DNA of 64,000 nucleotides from positions 80,369,208-80,433,207 of the forward strand of contig NC_132911.1 of NCBI RefSeq assembly GCF_047675955.1, in the 5' to 3' direction. Position 1 is the first letter of the stretch; each line of letters starts with the position of its first letter. Below, one piece after another: positions 47,018-58,734 of this stretch. The translations under genes were made by a program, and so were the position numbers. The DNA comes from Chlorocebus sabaeus (taxonomy: Eukaryota; Chordata; Mammalia; Primates; Cercopithecidae). The notes beneath the pieces were generated by a model. It saw nothing but the letters and a program-made list of their open reading frames with translations. It was not told the origin of the DNA and did not search any database.

Positions 47018-48403
47018 TACTTTTATCACCTTCAACACATCACTAAAATACAGAAGAGACACCCAGAAGACTTAATAGGACCATTGCCATCACTACAAAG
47101 GTCAGATAACGGCAAACTCAATTTTTTTCACCACCAGATTAAATGAGTCAGAAAATCAGGCTCATGATACAACATTATTTTTTAAAGTTAGATATATTGT
47201 TTTGTTTGCTCTGAAAATATTGATCAGAATAAAAATCACAATTGACTTTTTAATGGAGAAAGAAATATAGAAAATGTTGACTCATCTGTTAACTACTGGT
47301 TATAGGAAGTGTGTTAGATAATGATGTATTGAAGTCCTTTATCCAGTTCTTACAGATTTAGCCTAGAAGCTGCAACTAGCAGTAAATAATTTAATTCCCC
47401 TTCCTTTTGGTCATCTTTGGCAAGTTCTAACTCTTAAATTTAACCCTATTCTTAAAAAAAAAAAAAGAAAGAAAGAAAAAACTATTACAGGATTGGCTTA
47501 AAATATAGACAAAATGACAATAAAGGGCCATGAACTACAGCTTAACATGAAAGCTCAGTCTCAAAGAACATGCTCCTTATTTCAAAACACCAACCATTTT
47601 GGTTTGAAACTTGGAAAAGGAACAGAACCTTTTCAGCCCCTGCATTGACTTTAGAATCGTATCATTATTAAGCATGTTTAACTTCCCATGGAGAATTTGT
47701 TAATTATTTAGATCCAGGTTAAGTATGGAAAAAGGAGCTTGTTGGTATTGTCCTGAAAACCATTCAAACAAGCTACAAATTTTCATGAGGCTGAAGCACT
47801 CCTTACTTAACAGCGTTAATTTATTTTAGTACATGTAATGAACCTTGCTCTTTTCCAAAAATAATTTGAATCAGTACTTACAGAGAAGCAATTTTTGATC
47901 GTTTGTGGGGAGAAGAGTAGGTTTTAGACTCCATTGAGAAACTGTCGAAATGCACTTTCACCTAGAGATACTATCTAGAATTTCAAAAAGTTTGCCATTT
48001 TCGAAACTTCATTCATTAGCTACATATTAGTGACAAAAATTATTTTTGAAATCTGCCTCCAGTACTACATGATTTACATGTATTTATGGAATTAAGTCAA
48101 TGAATGAATCATCATAAGATGTTTACACAAAGTTTGACAGGTAGGGCTCAATTAAGAATAATTTATATTATCATTAATACATTATTTTACTTCATTTTTG
48201 GAGGGAGTAGAAAAGGATTCTCTTTAAGATTTTATTGACATTGCATTAAATATATATAGCAGTTTGGGTAAAATTGTTATTTTTAAAATATTGAATTTTC
48301 TGATCAGTGTATATGCAATCACTCTCCATTGATTTAGATTTTCCTTAATTTCCCTTTGCAATGTTTTGTAGTTTAAGGAAAAAGTTATGCATTTTTTCAT
48401 TAA
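47018..48403. other. Unique sequence
   Basis: No repeat recognised except an A-rich tract at 47455-47480. It is of moderate complexity. Confidence 0.5.
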
Positions 48404-48616
48404 TTTTTTTAACTTTTATTTCCAAATAAGGGTCCAAGGGAACATGTGCAGGTTTGTTATATAGGTAAATTGCATGTCACAGAGCTTTGGTATACAGATT
48501 AATAAGCATAGTACCCAATAGATAGTTTTTCAATCCTCTTCTTCCTCCCTTCCTTTACCCTTGAGTAGGCGCCCATGTCTTTTGTTTGTATCTTTGTGTC
48601 CATATGTACTCAATGT

Positions 48617-51600
48617 TTAGCTCCCACTTATAAGTGAGAACATGTGGTATTTGGTTTTCTGTTCTTGTGTTAGTTTGCTTAGGTTAATGGCCTCCAGCTC
48701 CATCAATGTTGCTGCCAAGGACATGATCTCATTCTTTTTTATGGCTGTGTGTTATTCAATGGTGCAAATGTACCAAATTTTTTTAATCCACTTTATCATT
48801 GATAGGTATTTAGATTGATTTCATGTTGTTCCTATTGTGAATAATACTGTGATGAACATACACGTGCATGTGTCTTTACAGTAGATTATTCCTTTAAGTA
48901 TACATCCAATAATAGGATTACTGGGTTGAATAATTTTTGCTTTGAGTTCTTTGAGATATTGCCAAACTACTTTCCATAATAACTAAAATAATTTACATTT
49001 CTACCAGCAGTGTATAAGCATTCCTCTTTCTCCTCAAACTTGCCAAAATCTGTTATTTTTTGACTTTTTAATAATAGCAATTTGACTAGTGAGAGATAGT
49101 GTCTCATTGTGGTTTTGATTTGCATTTCTCCAAGGAATGATGATCCTGAGGATTTTTTCTTATGCTTGTTGGCCACATATATGTCTTATTTTGAAAAGTG
49201 TCTCTCCGTGTATTTTCCCATAGTTTAGTGGGGTTGGTTTTTGCTTGGACATTTGTTTATGTTCTTTATAGATTCTAGATGTTAGACCTTTGTTGGATTC
49301 ATAGTTTGCGAGTATTTTCTCCCATTCTGTAGGTTGTCTGTTTATTATGTTGGCAGTTTCTTTTGCTGTGCAGAAGCTCTTTAGTTTAATTAGGTCCCAA
49401 TTGTCAATTTTTGTTTTTGTTGTGTTTGCTTTGAAGATTGGTCAGATAAATTTTTTGCCCAGGCCAATGTATAGAAGAGTATTTTCTGGGTTTTCCTCCA
49501 GGAATTTTATAATTTGAATTCTTACATTTAAATCTTTAATCCACCTTAAGTTAATTTTTATATATGATGAGAGTCCTTTTCCTACTGCTTTCAACAAATT
49601 CAACTTTGATGAAGATCAGATGGTTATAAGTTTGTGGTATTGTTTCTGGACTGTATCCTTTTCAATTGGTCTGTATGTCTGTTTTTATATGAGTACCATG
49701 CTGTTTTGGTAGCCTTGTAGTATAGTTTGAAGTTGGGTAATGTCATGCCTACAGCTTTGTTCTTTTTTCTTAGGATTGCCTTAGATATTTGGTCTCTTTT
49801 TCATTCCGTGTGAATCTTAAAATGTGTTTTTGTTTTGTTTTGTTTTGTTTTACTAATTCTGTGAAGAATGTCATTGGTAGTTTGATAAGAACAGGATTGC
49901 ATCTGTAAATTGCTTTGGGTAACACAGCCATTTTAAAATATTGATTCTTCTTATCCATGAGCATGTAATGTTTTTCCACGTGTTTGTGTCATCTTTGATT
50001 TCTTTCAGCAGTGTTTTGCAATTCTCCTTGTAGAGATCTTTCACTTCCCTGGTTAAGTTGTATTTCTAAGTACTTAATCTTTTCATGTCTGTTGCGCATG
50101 GGATGATATTCTTGATTTGGTGCTCAGCTTGCATGTTGTTGGTGCATAGAAATGCTACTCATTTTCACACATTGATTTTGTTTCCTGAAACTTGCTGAAG
50201 GTGGTTATTAAACCAAGCATCTTTTGGGCTGAGACTATTGGGTTTTTTAGATAGAATCAGGGAGTCAAACCACCCTTGTTTACAAATGATATGATTCAGG
50301 GATAGCTTGACTCTCTGATTCTATCTGAAAAAGCCCACAGATTCTCTGGGAAAAAACCCTGCAAGCTGTTCCTGTTTGCAGATGATATGATTTATAAATA
50401 AAGTATGTCATTTTAAATAAATATTTATAAATATTTTTTAAAATAAATGTTAATAAAATGTTTATAAATAAAATAATATCATCTGTAAACAGGGATAGTT
50501 TGAAACACTCTCTTCCTATTTGGATGCTTTTTATTCCTTTCTCTTTCCTGATTGCTGTGGTCAGGAATGCCAGTACTTTGTTCAATAGGAGTGAGAGAGG
50601 GCATCCTTGTCATGTTCCAGTTGCCAAGAGGAATGCTTTCAGCTTTTGCCCTTTCAGCATTATGTTGGCTGTAGGTTTTTGATAGATAGCTCTTATTATT
50701 TTGAAGTATGTTCCTTCAGTGCCTAGTTTATTGAGGGTTTTTAACATGAAGGGATGTTGAACTTTTTCAAAAGCTTTCTCTGTTTCTATTGAGATGATCA
50801 CATGCTTTTTAGTTTTAAGTCTGTTTATGTGATGAATCATATTCATTAATTTGTGTACGTTGAACCAACCTTGCATCCTAGGGATAAATTCTACTTGATT
50901 ATGGTGGATAAGTTTTTTGATATGCTGCTGGATTTGGTTTGCCAGTATTTTGTTGAGGATTTTTGCATCGATGTTCATCAAAGTTATTCATCTGATGCTC
51001 TCTCTTTTTGTTGTGTCTCTGCCAGGTTTTGATTTCCCCTTAATTTCATTATTTATTTAGCAGTCATTCAGGAGTAGGTTATTTAATTTCTGTGGAATGG
51101 TATGATTTTGTGGAATTTTCTTAATATTGATTTCTATTTTTATAGTACTGTGGTCCTAGAATACGTTTCATGTGTTTTCGGGGTTTTTTTTTGTTTGTTT
51201 TTTGTTTGTTTTTTTTTTTTAATTTGCTGAGGATCATTTTGTGGCTGATTGTGTGGTCGGTTTTAGAGCATGTGTCATGTGCAGATAAGAAGAATATGTA
51301 TTTTGTTTTGGGGTGGAGCGTTCTATAGATGTCTGTTAGGTCCATTTGGTCCAGTGTCAAGTTCAGGTACTGAATATCTTTGTTAGTTTTCTGCCTCCAT
51401 GATCTGTCTAACATGGTCAGTGGGGTGTTGAAGTATCCTACCAGTATTGTGTGGATACCTAAGTCTCTTTGCAGGTCTCTAAGTGCTTGCTTTATGAATC
51501 TGAGTGCTTCTCTGTTGGGTGTATATATATTTAGGATAGTTAGGTTTTCTTATTGAATTGAACTCTTGACCATCGTGTAATTCCCTTCTTTGTCTTTTTG

Positions 51601-51863
51601 ATCTTTGTTGCTTAAAAGTCTGTTTTGTCTGAAATTAGAATACCAACTCCTGCTTTTTTTCTGTTTTCTATTCATTTGACAGATTTTTCTTCACTCCTTT
51701 ACTTTGAGTCTATGGGGTCACTGCATGTGAGATAGGTCTCTTGAAGACGACATACTGTTAGGTCTTGCTTCTTTATCCAACTTGCCATTTATTTAATTGG
51801 GGCACTTAGCCCATTTCTATTCAAGGATAGTATTGATATGTTTGGATTTGATCCCGTGATCAT
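48617..51863 (-). pseudogene. L1 ORF2 remnant with deletion and inverted segments
   Basis: The start codon position is at 51861-51863 (ATGATCACGGGATCAAATC on the minus strand) and the stop position at 48617-48619. The span is 3247 bp, against 3828 normally. The endonuclease part is at 51121-51414 (SKTDHTISHK). RT parts at 50610-50981 include MNIDAKILNKILANQIQQH and FIPRMQGWFNVHK. The RT active-site stretch at 50280-50585 reads F-T-D-D instead of F-A-D-D. About 0.75 kb between the endonuclease and RT parts is missing near 51025-51045, and 50249-50493 contains extra inverted copies of the active-site region. Confidence 0.88.
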
Positions 51864-51929
51864 GTTTTTAGTTGGTTTTAAACAGATGTGTTTGTGTGAT
51901 TGGCGTGTAGTGTCACTGGTTTATATACG

Positions 51930-52900
51930 TAAACATGTTTTTGTAGTGGCTGGTAATAGTCTCTCCTTTCCATATTTAGCACTCCCTTCAGTACCTCTTG
52001 TAAGGCAGGTCTGGTGGTAAAGAATTCCCTTAGCATTTGCTTATCTAAAAGGGTTATTATTTCTCCTTCACTTATGAAGCTTAGTTTGGCTGAATATAAA
52101 ATTCTTGGTTGGAATTCCCTTTCTGTAATAATGCTAATTATAGGCCTCCAGTCTATTATGGCTTGTAGTGTTTCTGCTTAAAGCTTCATTGTTAGCCTGA
52201 TGAAGGTTCCCCTTTGTAGGTTACCTGCCCCTTCCCTCTTGTTGCCTTCAACATTTTCTTTAAATTTGACCTTGGAAAATCTGATAACTATCTGTCTTGG
52301 AGGTAGTCTTCTTTTGTAATATTTTGCTGGGGTTCTCTAAATTTCCTGAATTTGAATGTTGGCCTCTCTAGTGAGGTTTGGGAAGTTTTCATGAAACATG
52401 TCATGAAATGTTTTCCAAGTTGCTTGTTTTCTCTGTTTCTCTTATAGGGACACCAATGAGTGATAGATTTGGTCTCTCTACACAATTCCACATTTCTCAG
52501 GTCTTGTTCATACTTCTTTATTACTTTTTATGTATTTTTATCTGACTGCGTTATTCTGGTGAACTTGTTTTCAAGTTCTGAGATTGTTTCCTCAATTTGG
52601 GTGAGTCTCCTGTTAATACTTGCAATTGTAGTCTGAAATTCTTGAAGTGAGTTTTTCAACTCTATCAGATAAGTTTGTTTTTTTCTTCAAATGGTCATTT
52701 TGTCTTTCATCTCCTGTATTATTTTACATATTCCTTAGAATTGTTGAATTGGGTTTCAACTTTCTCCTGAATCTTGATAATGGTTTCAGTCTACATTCTG
52801 AATTCTATTTATGTCATTTCAGTCATTTCAGCCTGGTTAAGAATCGTTGCTGGGGAACTAGTGTGGTAATTTGGAGGTAAGAAGACACTCTGCTTTTTGA
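51930..52900 (-). pseudogene. L1 ORF1 remnant
   Basis: The region between ORF2 and the 5' UTR corresponds to ORF1. Only short frames survive, for example 52288-52491 with 'RPTFKFRKFREPQQNI', which matches the central RNA-binding part. Boundaries are approximate. Confidence 0.65.
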
Positions 52901-54540
52901 GCTTCCTGAGTTGTTGTGCTGGTTCCTTCTCATTTTTGTGGGCTGATTTTCTTCAATTTTTGAAGTTGCTGTTCTTTGGATGGGATTTTTCTACTTTCAT
53001 TTTCATATCCTTGGTGGGTTGATTATGGTATAAGGTAGGTTTAGTTAATTGACTTCATTTCAGGAATATTTTAGAGGGCCAAGGCTCAGCTCAGCTCTCT
53101 GGGCTACATGTTCTCACTCTGTGGGGCTGGTCTAGGGACCTTTGCCTTATTCTCTGTTCCCATAAGGTTAGGATCTTGTTGCACAGGAGAGGTTGAGGTG
53201 TTTCCAGACTGCTGGCCACAACACTTCAATGGGTGGTATCAGTCAAAGCAGTTTTTTGGGTGGTAGCGGCAGGGTCCAGGCTCATTCACAAATGCCAGCA
53301 GCAGCAGTAGCATGCAGGATGCATGCTCATGATCTCGGGCAGGGCATGGGCACAGGGTTACCAGCCTCTGTGCAGGCTTTGGCTGTGGGAGCAGCGGTAG
53401 CATAGTGTGAAGTGGAACCACTAGTATCTGTCTGCACATTTGCACTGACAACAGTCTTGGTGTGGGGGCAGGGCACTGGTAAGTGTGGGGCTGACAGCCT
53501 CTGTGCACGGGTTTGCTCTGGCAGCAATGGCCTTTGTGCATGCATTTGCACCAGCGACAATGGTGGTGCAGGGCAGGGGAGTGGACCCACTAGTCCCCAT
53601 GTGCATGTTTGCACCAGCAGTGTTGGTATGGTGAAGGAGAGAGCAGGGTGTGCTTATACCATCAGCAGTGGCACAGTGGGTGTGCACATGCACACACACA
53701 CACGAACCTATTGGGCAGGAGAGGTGAGGTCCACCTGTGCACATATGCACCAGCAAAGTAATGGGAGCCATGGATGAGTGTGTGCCAGTAAACAGGCATG
53801 AGAGAGGCTTCTGTGGGGAGAGGGTGTGAGTGGGCTGGTGCATATTGATGGAGCTCTCCAATGGTCAGATGCCTTCTGCCAGTGCAGCAGTTCTCATGCA
53901 GGTCCCCAGGAGTCATCCCAGTTGGGCATCCAAGGCTGCACTGCAAGCAGGCACAGGCAAGCTAGGACCCTGGGAGAGACCAACAGACAAGGAGATGCTC
54001 AGGTTGGACTGGTCCCATCTCACTGGCAAGAATGCCCGGCTATCTTCAGGTCCAATGATTACCCTAAGGTTAAAAATTTCCTAGGGGAGCATGGTAAGCC
54101 TTGAGGGATTGGTATCCCTGGCCATGCTCCGCTGCAGATATTGTCATATTAAACCCTCTGGGCTCTGCACAGGTTGGAGTCTGGCCCCTACCAACTCTCT
54201 AAGTAGCTCTCCATGCCAGCTCAAGTGTCCATGGGGATTGTGGGGTCTCCTGCTGCCAGGATTCCAGGGGTCCATGGTGAGAACAGGTTTCTCCTTGCCT
54301 GCTCAAGCCACCCTTTCCCCAAGAGTCCTTGGGGGCCAGGAATGAGTGTGCAGTAGCCCCGTGCAGGGTTCCCAGTTTTCTCCCTCTTAAGCCCAGTGTC
54401 TATGTCCTCCCTCTGTCTGCTCTCAATACCTTCCCTTTGAAGACCTAGTGGGAGTGCACCAGTCTTCCTGATGTCCCAGTCCCTCAATGGCAGATGTTCC
54501 TCCTGGCTGCGTCTAGTCCACCATCTTGCCTCTGTTCCCA
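52901..54540 (-). promoter_or_regulatory. L1 5' UTR with GC-rich repetitive block
   Basis: About 1.6 kb precedes ORF1. A YY1-type core (CCATCTT, 54521-54527) sits about 14-20 bp from the 5' end, as in L1 promoters. The 53190-53720 part is GC-rich and repetitive. Long frames on both strands here (for example 53412-53777) arise from that bias and are not genes. Confidence 0.75.
53400..53720. repeat. Diverged minisatellite-like repeats in the L1 5' UTR
   Basis: Units of about 60-70 bp share GCA-TTTGCAC-CAG-AATGGTGGTG-like cores: 'TGCACATTTGCACTGACAAC', 'TGCATGCATTTGCACCAGCG' and 'TGCATGTTTGCACCAGCAGT' are three successive starts. Copies vary in length and are strongly diverged. Confidence 0.6.
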
Positions 54541-54681
54541 TATTTTCTTTAAAGACATAAGAAAATTATTCCCAATCAAATATAAAAAGTCTATTCTAAG
54601 TTGAATATGAAAGAATATATATATACTACCAGTGGTAAAAGATATTATTGACTTTTAACCAAATACTCATAAATCAAAATA

Positions 54682-55049
54682 CAGTTGGCCCTTAAAGAAC
54701 ACAGGTTTGGACTACATGGGTTCACTTACACATAAATTTTCCTCCAGCTCTGCCACCTCTGAGGCAGCAAGAACCCCTCCTATTCCTCCTTCTCCTAAGC
54801 TTAATCAACATGAAGATTGTGACGATGAAGACCTTTAGGATGATCCAATTTCACTTAATGAAATATAAGTAAATATATTTTCACTTTATTTCAATTTTCT
54901 TAATACCATTTTGTCTAGCTTACTTCATTGTAAGAATACAGCATATAATTCATATAACATACAAAATATATGTTAATCAACTGTTTATGTTATCAGTAAG
55001 AATTTCAGTCAACAATAGCCTGTTGGTAATCAAGTTCAAGGGTTAATTG
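54682..55049. mobile_element. Tigger2-like DNA transposon fragment
   Basis: The left end CAGTTGGCCCTTAAAGAACA and the right end TTCAAGGGTTAATTG form degenerate inverted repeats of the Tigger2 type. TA lies on each side (54680-54681, 55050-55051), the mariner/Tigger target. Interior phrases (ATGAAGATTGTGACGATGAA, CTTAATACCATTTTGTCTAG) match known Tigger2a sequence. At 368 bp it is a non-autonomous, internally deleted form. Confidence 0.82.
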
Positions 55050-55051
55050 TA

Positions 55052-55195
55052 ACCACAATAACAACAAAAGCATTTGTTCCATTTTTAAGATATTCTAGAT
55101 TTCATCTTCTTGAGAACCTTATGAGGAACATAACACTGTACAAATATCTCCATTATACATGTGAGTGAACTAAAATTTGAAGAAGTTAATGTAGG
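55052..55195. other. Unique sequence
   Basis: No recognised feature. Confidence 0.45.
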
Positions 55196-55560
55196 GGAGT
55201 GAAAAATGGCTTCCTTCAACTCTTCTAGGTTCCTTGGCTGGAATATGAATGAAATTGATATAAGACATAAGATTAGCAGAAGGAAAATATATTTAGTGAT
55301 GTACACATGCATGGGAGTTCCACAAAATGAGACTTGAAGAAGGATCAGGTGACTAAAGCTTCTATAGCATCCTGGGCTACAGAAAGGAACAGGGACTTGG
55401 GGCTTCTGGGAGGTGGTGGTGCAAGTCATGGGAGGCTGAAGGGAGGAGTCCTGGTGAATACATATCTTGTTATGCAGATTAAAGTCTCTCAGGTGATGGA
55501 AACTATCAGGATCAGTGCTAGGTGAATAAGGGTAGGGGATGGTGTAGGAAAGTGAATCCC
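55196..55560 (+). repeat. Possible ERV-derived sequence, unnamed
   Basis: 'GGAGTTCCACAAAATGAGAC', 'tctatagcatcctgggctacagaaaggaacaggg', 'cttggggcttctgggagg' and 'gcagattaaagtctctcaggtgatgg' remind me of an ERV1 LTR or internal region. I cannot assign boundaries or family. Confidence 0.35.
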
Positions 55561-56369
55561 AGGAGGAAAAAAAAAAGGTTCTAAAGCAGCAGCCCAGTGC
55601 CCCCTAAATGCCCACTCTTTAGTTCTTAGTCCCTAGTGCAACCTCTGTTCCAGTTAACACCTAAAGCATGCATGTCCTGGAACCTGCCTTCAAATTGTCC
55701 TTGTGGAGGTGAAGATGGCTGGTTCCCTGCTCTAACTGAACTAGGCTACAGTTTCATAGCGTGTCTGCACCTCTCCAATGGTATTAATTAATTTGTTCAG
55801 AATTCTATTTATGAATTAATGCATGCATTTATTGAGCATCTTCTTAGTAGTAAAGGTCAAAGGCAAAGTCTGTGGGCTCATTATGTAAGTAGATGGACAG
55901 TCATATGAACCACATAATATAGTGGGACAGTACAGGAACAAGATATGTAACAAGAAGCAACAGTAAGGAAAAAAACAACAACAATGAACTGGGAGGTGTT
56001 GGGGTGGAGAGTCTGGGGAATTTTTTACTAAGGTATTAGAAACCTTTGAGGTTCAAGATAAACCTTATGTTAACCCAATCTCTGCAGTGCTGCCTGACCC
56101 CTATAAGCCTCCCAAACTCCACAATGTTCAGCTACCCTGTAGCATACTAAAATGTGAGCATTTGCTTAAAAAGCAAAATTAAGAAATGAATGAATTGGGT
56201 TTACATTTATTTTTGTGGGGACAGTTCCAGTTTTTTACAAAAATGAAGTAAGTGCAGCAGAAATGAGTATTTGGGATAGATGATGGAGATCATGGTAAAT
56301 ATTTTACCCTTCACCCTTTGCCTCCAAAACGTCTGTAGCAGATACCATTTAGCAGCAGCCTGATAATTA
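55561..56369. other. Unassigned sequence
   Basis: No gene is visible. The 55580-55780 part is GC-richer and may belong to the preceding repeat. Confidence 0.4.
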
Positions 56370-56560
56370 ATATTAACCAGAGTAGTTACTTTTTCTTAAC
56401 ACAGACAACTGTCTCAGTGTTCTGAATATATTCATAATTCTTCAGAATAGGTACTAGTCACCCCATTTTAGATGTAGTTAAGGAAATTTTAATTCAGGGA
56501 CTTGTCCAGGTCACAGTAAGTGCCTGAGCAAGGATTGATTGGGCCTAACTTCTGTTCCTT
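56370..56560 (-). repeat. MIR SINE
   Basis: Reverse-complement MIR is visible: 'cagaataggtactagtcaccccattttagatg', 'ttaaggaaattttaattcaggg', CTTGTCCAGGTCACAGTAAG and 'gcctgagcaaggattgattgggcctaac'. Confidence 0.65.
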
Positions 56561-57219
56561 GTGCACACGGAGAGGAATCTCCATATTCCTAGCTGCAGCA
56601 GCTGCCAACAATAAGATGTGCACATTCCCTCCACAAGTACAGAAGAAAACCCGAGCCAATGCCACTGAGTTTTGATAAATGTATACTATCTCAGGCCAAA
56701 TATTGCAAAATGCCCTCATTTAAATTAAAAGCATGAAACTAATGTCATGTTTTAGCAAGATATTTAGATCTGTTCCCTCTCCCTCCCTGCAATAAAATTA
56801 GGGCTGTCATTTATTGCCATTGACAAAATCCTTATCTTTCATTAGCCAGTAAATAATAAACTGAATTCCTTAGACATGACTTCACAACATAGGCATGGTG
56901 TCTATTTACAAAATTCCTACATAAAAAGTAGTGAAGTGGGACTCCTTCCCTAAAGGGAACCTAACAAGTATTGGTTCATCCACAGTTTCATCAAAGGAGG
57001 GATCTTCCTACTGACCAGAAGACCTGAACAGCCTGAGAATGATTCCTTTCCACTCTGAGAGAAGAAGCTACAGATGAAGAGCAAGTAGGATGGGGAAGTG
57101 CTTAATCAGTGGCTGGGCAATCAATAAACACAACAAACAGGTCAAAACCGTTGAACTGAATTAAATTGACCTTATATCTTTGGAGAAAAGCTTAAAGACA
57201 GACAGAAAGAGAGCAGGCC
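56561..57219. other. Unique sequence
   Basis: No recognised feature. Confidence 0.5.
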
Positions 57220-57481
57220 GGCCAGGCACAATGGCTCACATCTGTAATCCCACCACTTTGGGAGGCCAAGGTGGGTGGATCATCTGTGGTCAGGAGTTCG
57301 AGACCAGCCTGGCCAACATGCTGAAACCCTGTCTATACTAAATATACAAAAATTAGCCAGGCATAGTGGTGGGTGTCTGTAATCCCAGCTACTTGGGAGG
57401 CTGAGGCAGTAGAATTGCTTGAATTTAGGAGGCTGAGGCTGCAGTGAGCAGCCTGGGCAGCAGAGTGAGACTCCATCTCAA

Positions 57482-57486
<5 letters not shown>
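57220..57486 (+). repeat. AluS SINE with right-arm deletion
   Basis: The dimer starts GGCCAGGCACAATGGCTCAC. In the right arm GCAGTGAG is followed directly by CAGCCTGGGCAGCAGAG, so about 25 bp around 'ccgagatcgcgccactgcactc' are missing. The tail runs into a GA repeat. The similarity of GAGAGCAGG before it and GAGAGTGCAGG after it suggests a target duplication. Confidence 0.92.

Positions 57487-57515
<29 letters not shown>
57487..57515. repeat. (GA)14 microsatellite
   Basis: Uninterrupted GA repeats directly at the 3' end of the Alu. Confidence 0.93.
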
Positions 57516-58734
57516 TGCAGGTTAGGGTTGCATGGGCTTGTCATAGCAAAGGAAATCCAGGAGTTAAGAAATTTTAGATGATAGCTTATCAAAGACCAGT
57601 TAGAGATTATGCATCTTCAATGTAAGGAGGCTTCAACAGAAAGAAAAATAGTATTGTCTGTACGTGTATAGTGTTTGTGTATACAGAGAATTTTCTGTGC
57701 CCTTTTCCTTTTCACTCTTTCCCTGCCTGTTGGTTCTTTTGCTCAGCCAGTAAGCATAACCAAGTTTTCTTTTACTATCAAGTTCCCATTCAGTTTTGTT
57801 CTCCTCGTTCTCAAACTTTCTTGCTTCTTGTTCTCTGCTCAATGTGTGCTTTCTCATTGTTCTGCTGAACTTGCACTATTGACTCCTTAATTGCTTAATT
57901 CTCTAATTGTAGGTATAAGAATCTTGATCTACAAACTCAGATGTACAAGAAATATATCACAATTTAATTTAATACATTGATTCTTTAAATCAACCTAATT
58001 CTAGTTATAAGCCATATCTTACTCAGTTCTTAAGATAATCAATCTCCATCTTGCAAGATCCTCCAGGACCTCGCACTGAAGAGACCTTTAAAGTCTTCTG
58101 TGACACTGGTTAGAGACAAGCAATTTCATGTTCAAGCAGACATGGAGCTTTTTAGTGCAGATTATCTGATGCTTTGAAATCATTTACTCCTGGGACGAAG
58201 GCATCATTTTTGAGAATGAGAATCCTGTACCTAGGGTTCAGCATCTGACTTCATCCATTCTAAAGTGTAGGATTTCCACAGAACACCAAACAAGGCAGGG
58301 AGCAGGGTGTGTCTACTGATGGATTCACCCACCTTCCCCTTTTAGGAATATGGTGAACATGTTCTCGTTGTCTCCTTGTCCTCAAAAGAATTCCTCACTT
58401 TTGCTCTTATTTATGGTATCTACCATGATCTAGGCTTTCAAAAAAAAAAAGAAACTGTGAGAAACTTCACTTCAAGTGGCTCCTCTTCTTCCCTTAAAAC
58501 TTGCTAAGACTAGGAACAATACATAGCATTGGCATGTGGAAAAAGAGAATTCTGTAAGAATAAAACATTGGCTAATCCCACCATAAGTTATCCTACCACA
58601 GAATCTATTGAGCACTTCCTTTTTTGTCCAGATAAACTTGACCTAATTTTTCTGGTCACCCAAAGTCCACAGTTTACATTAGAGTCACTCTTAGTGTTGT
58701 ACATTCTATGTGTTTGGATAAAGTCTTAATGACA
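57516..58734. other. Unique sequence
   Basis: No recognised feature. A short A run is at 58440-58450. Confidence 0.5.

Larger units (their letters stand above)
48404..54540 (-). mobile_element. Near-full-length older L1 (L1PB/L1MA grade), rearranged
   Basis: The element reads in reverse from its 3' UTR (GGAACATGTGCAGGTTTGTT at the left) to the 5' UTR start at the right (CCACCATCTTGCCTCTGTTC). The 5' end GAGGCAAGATGGTGGACTAG is typical of L1PB/L1MA rather than L1PA. The span is about 6.1 kb although ORF2 lacks about 0.75 kb, because the 5' UTR is long and extra DNA is inserted in ORF2. Frames are heavily broken. Target duplications are not clear. Confidence 0.93.

Noticed and set aside
53400..53720. 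CRISPR-like regular repeats
   Set aside because: The units are strongly diverged, vary in length, have no unique spacers and lie in an L1 5' UTR of a mammalian sequence.
53239..54541. Overlapping long frames on both strands in GC-rich DNA
   Set aside because: They lie in the older L1's 5' UTR, overlap on both strands and are driven by low stop-codon frequency. No protein domain is recognisable.
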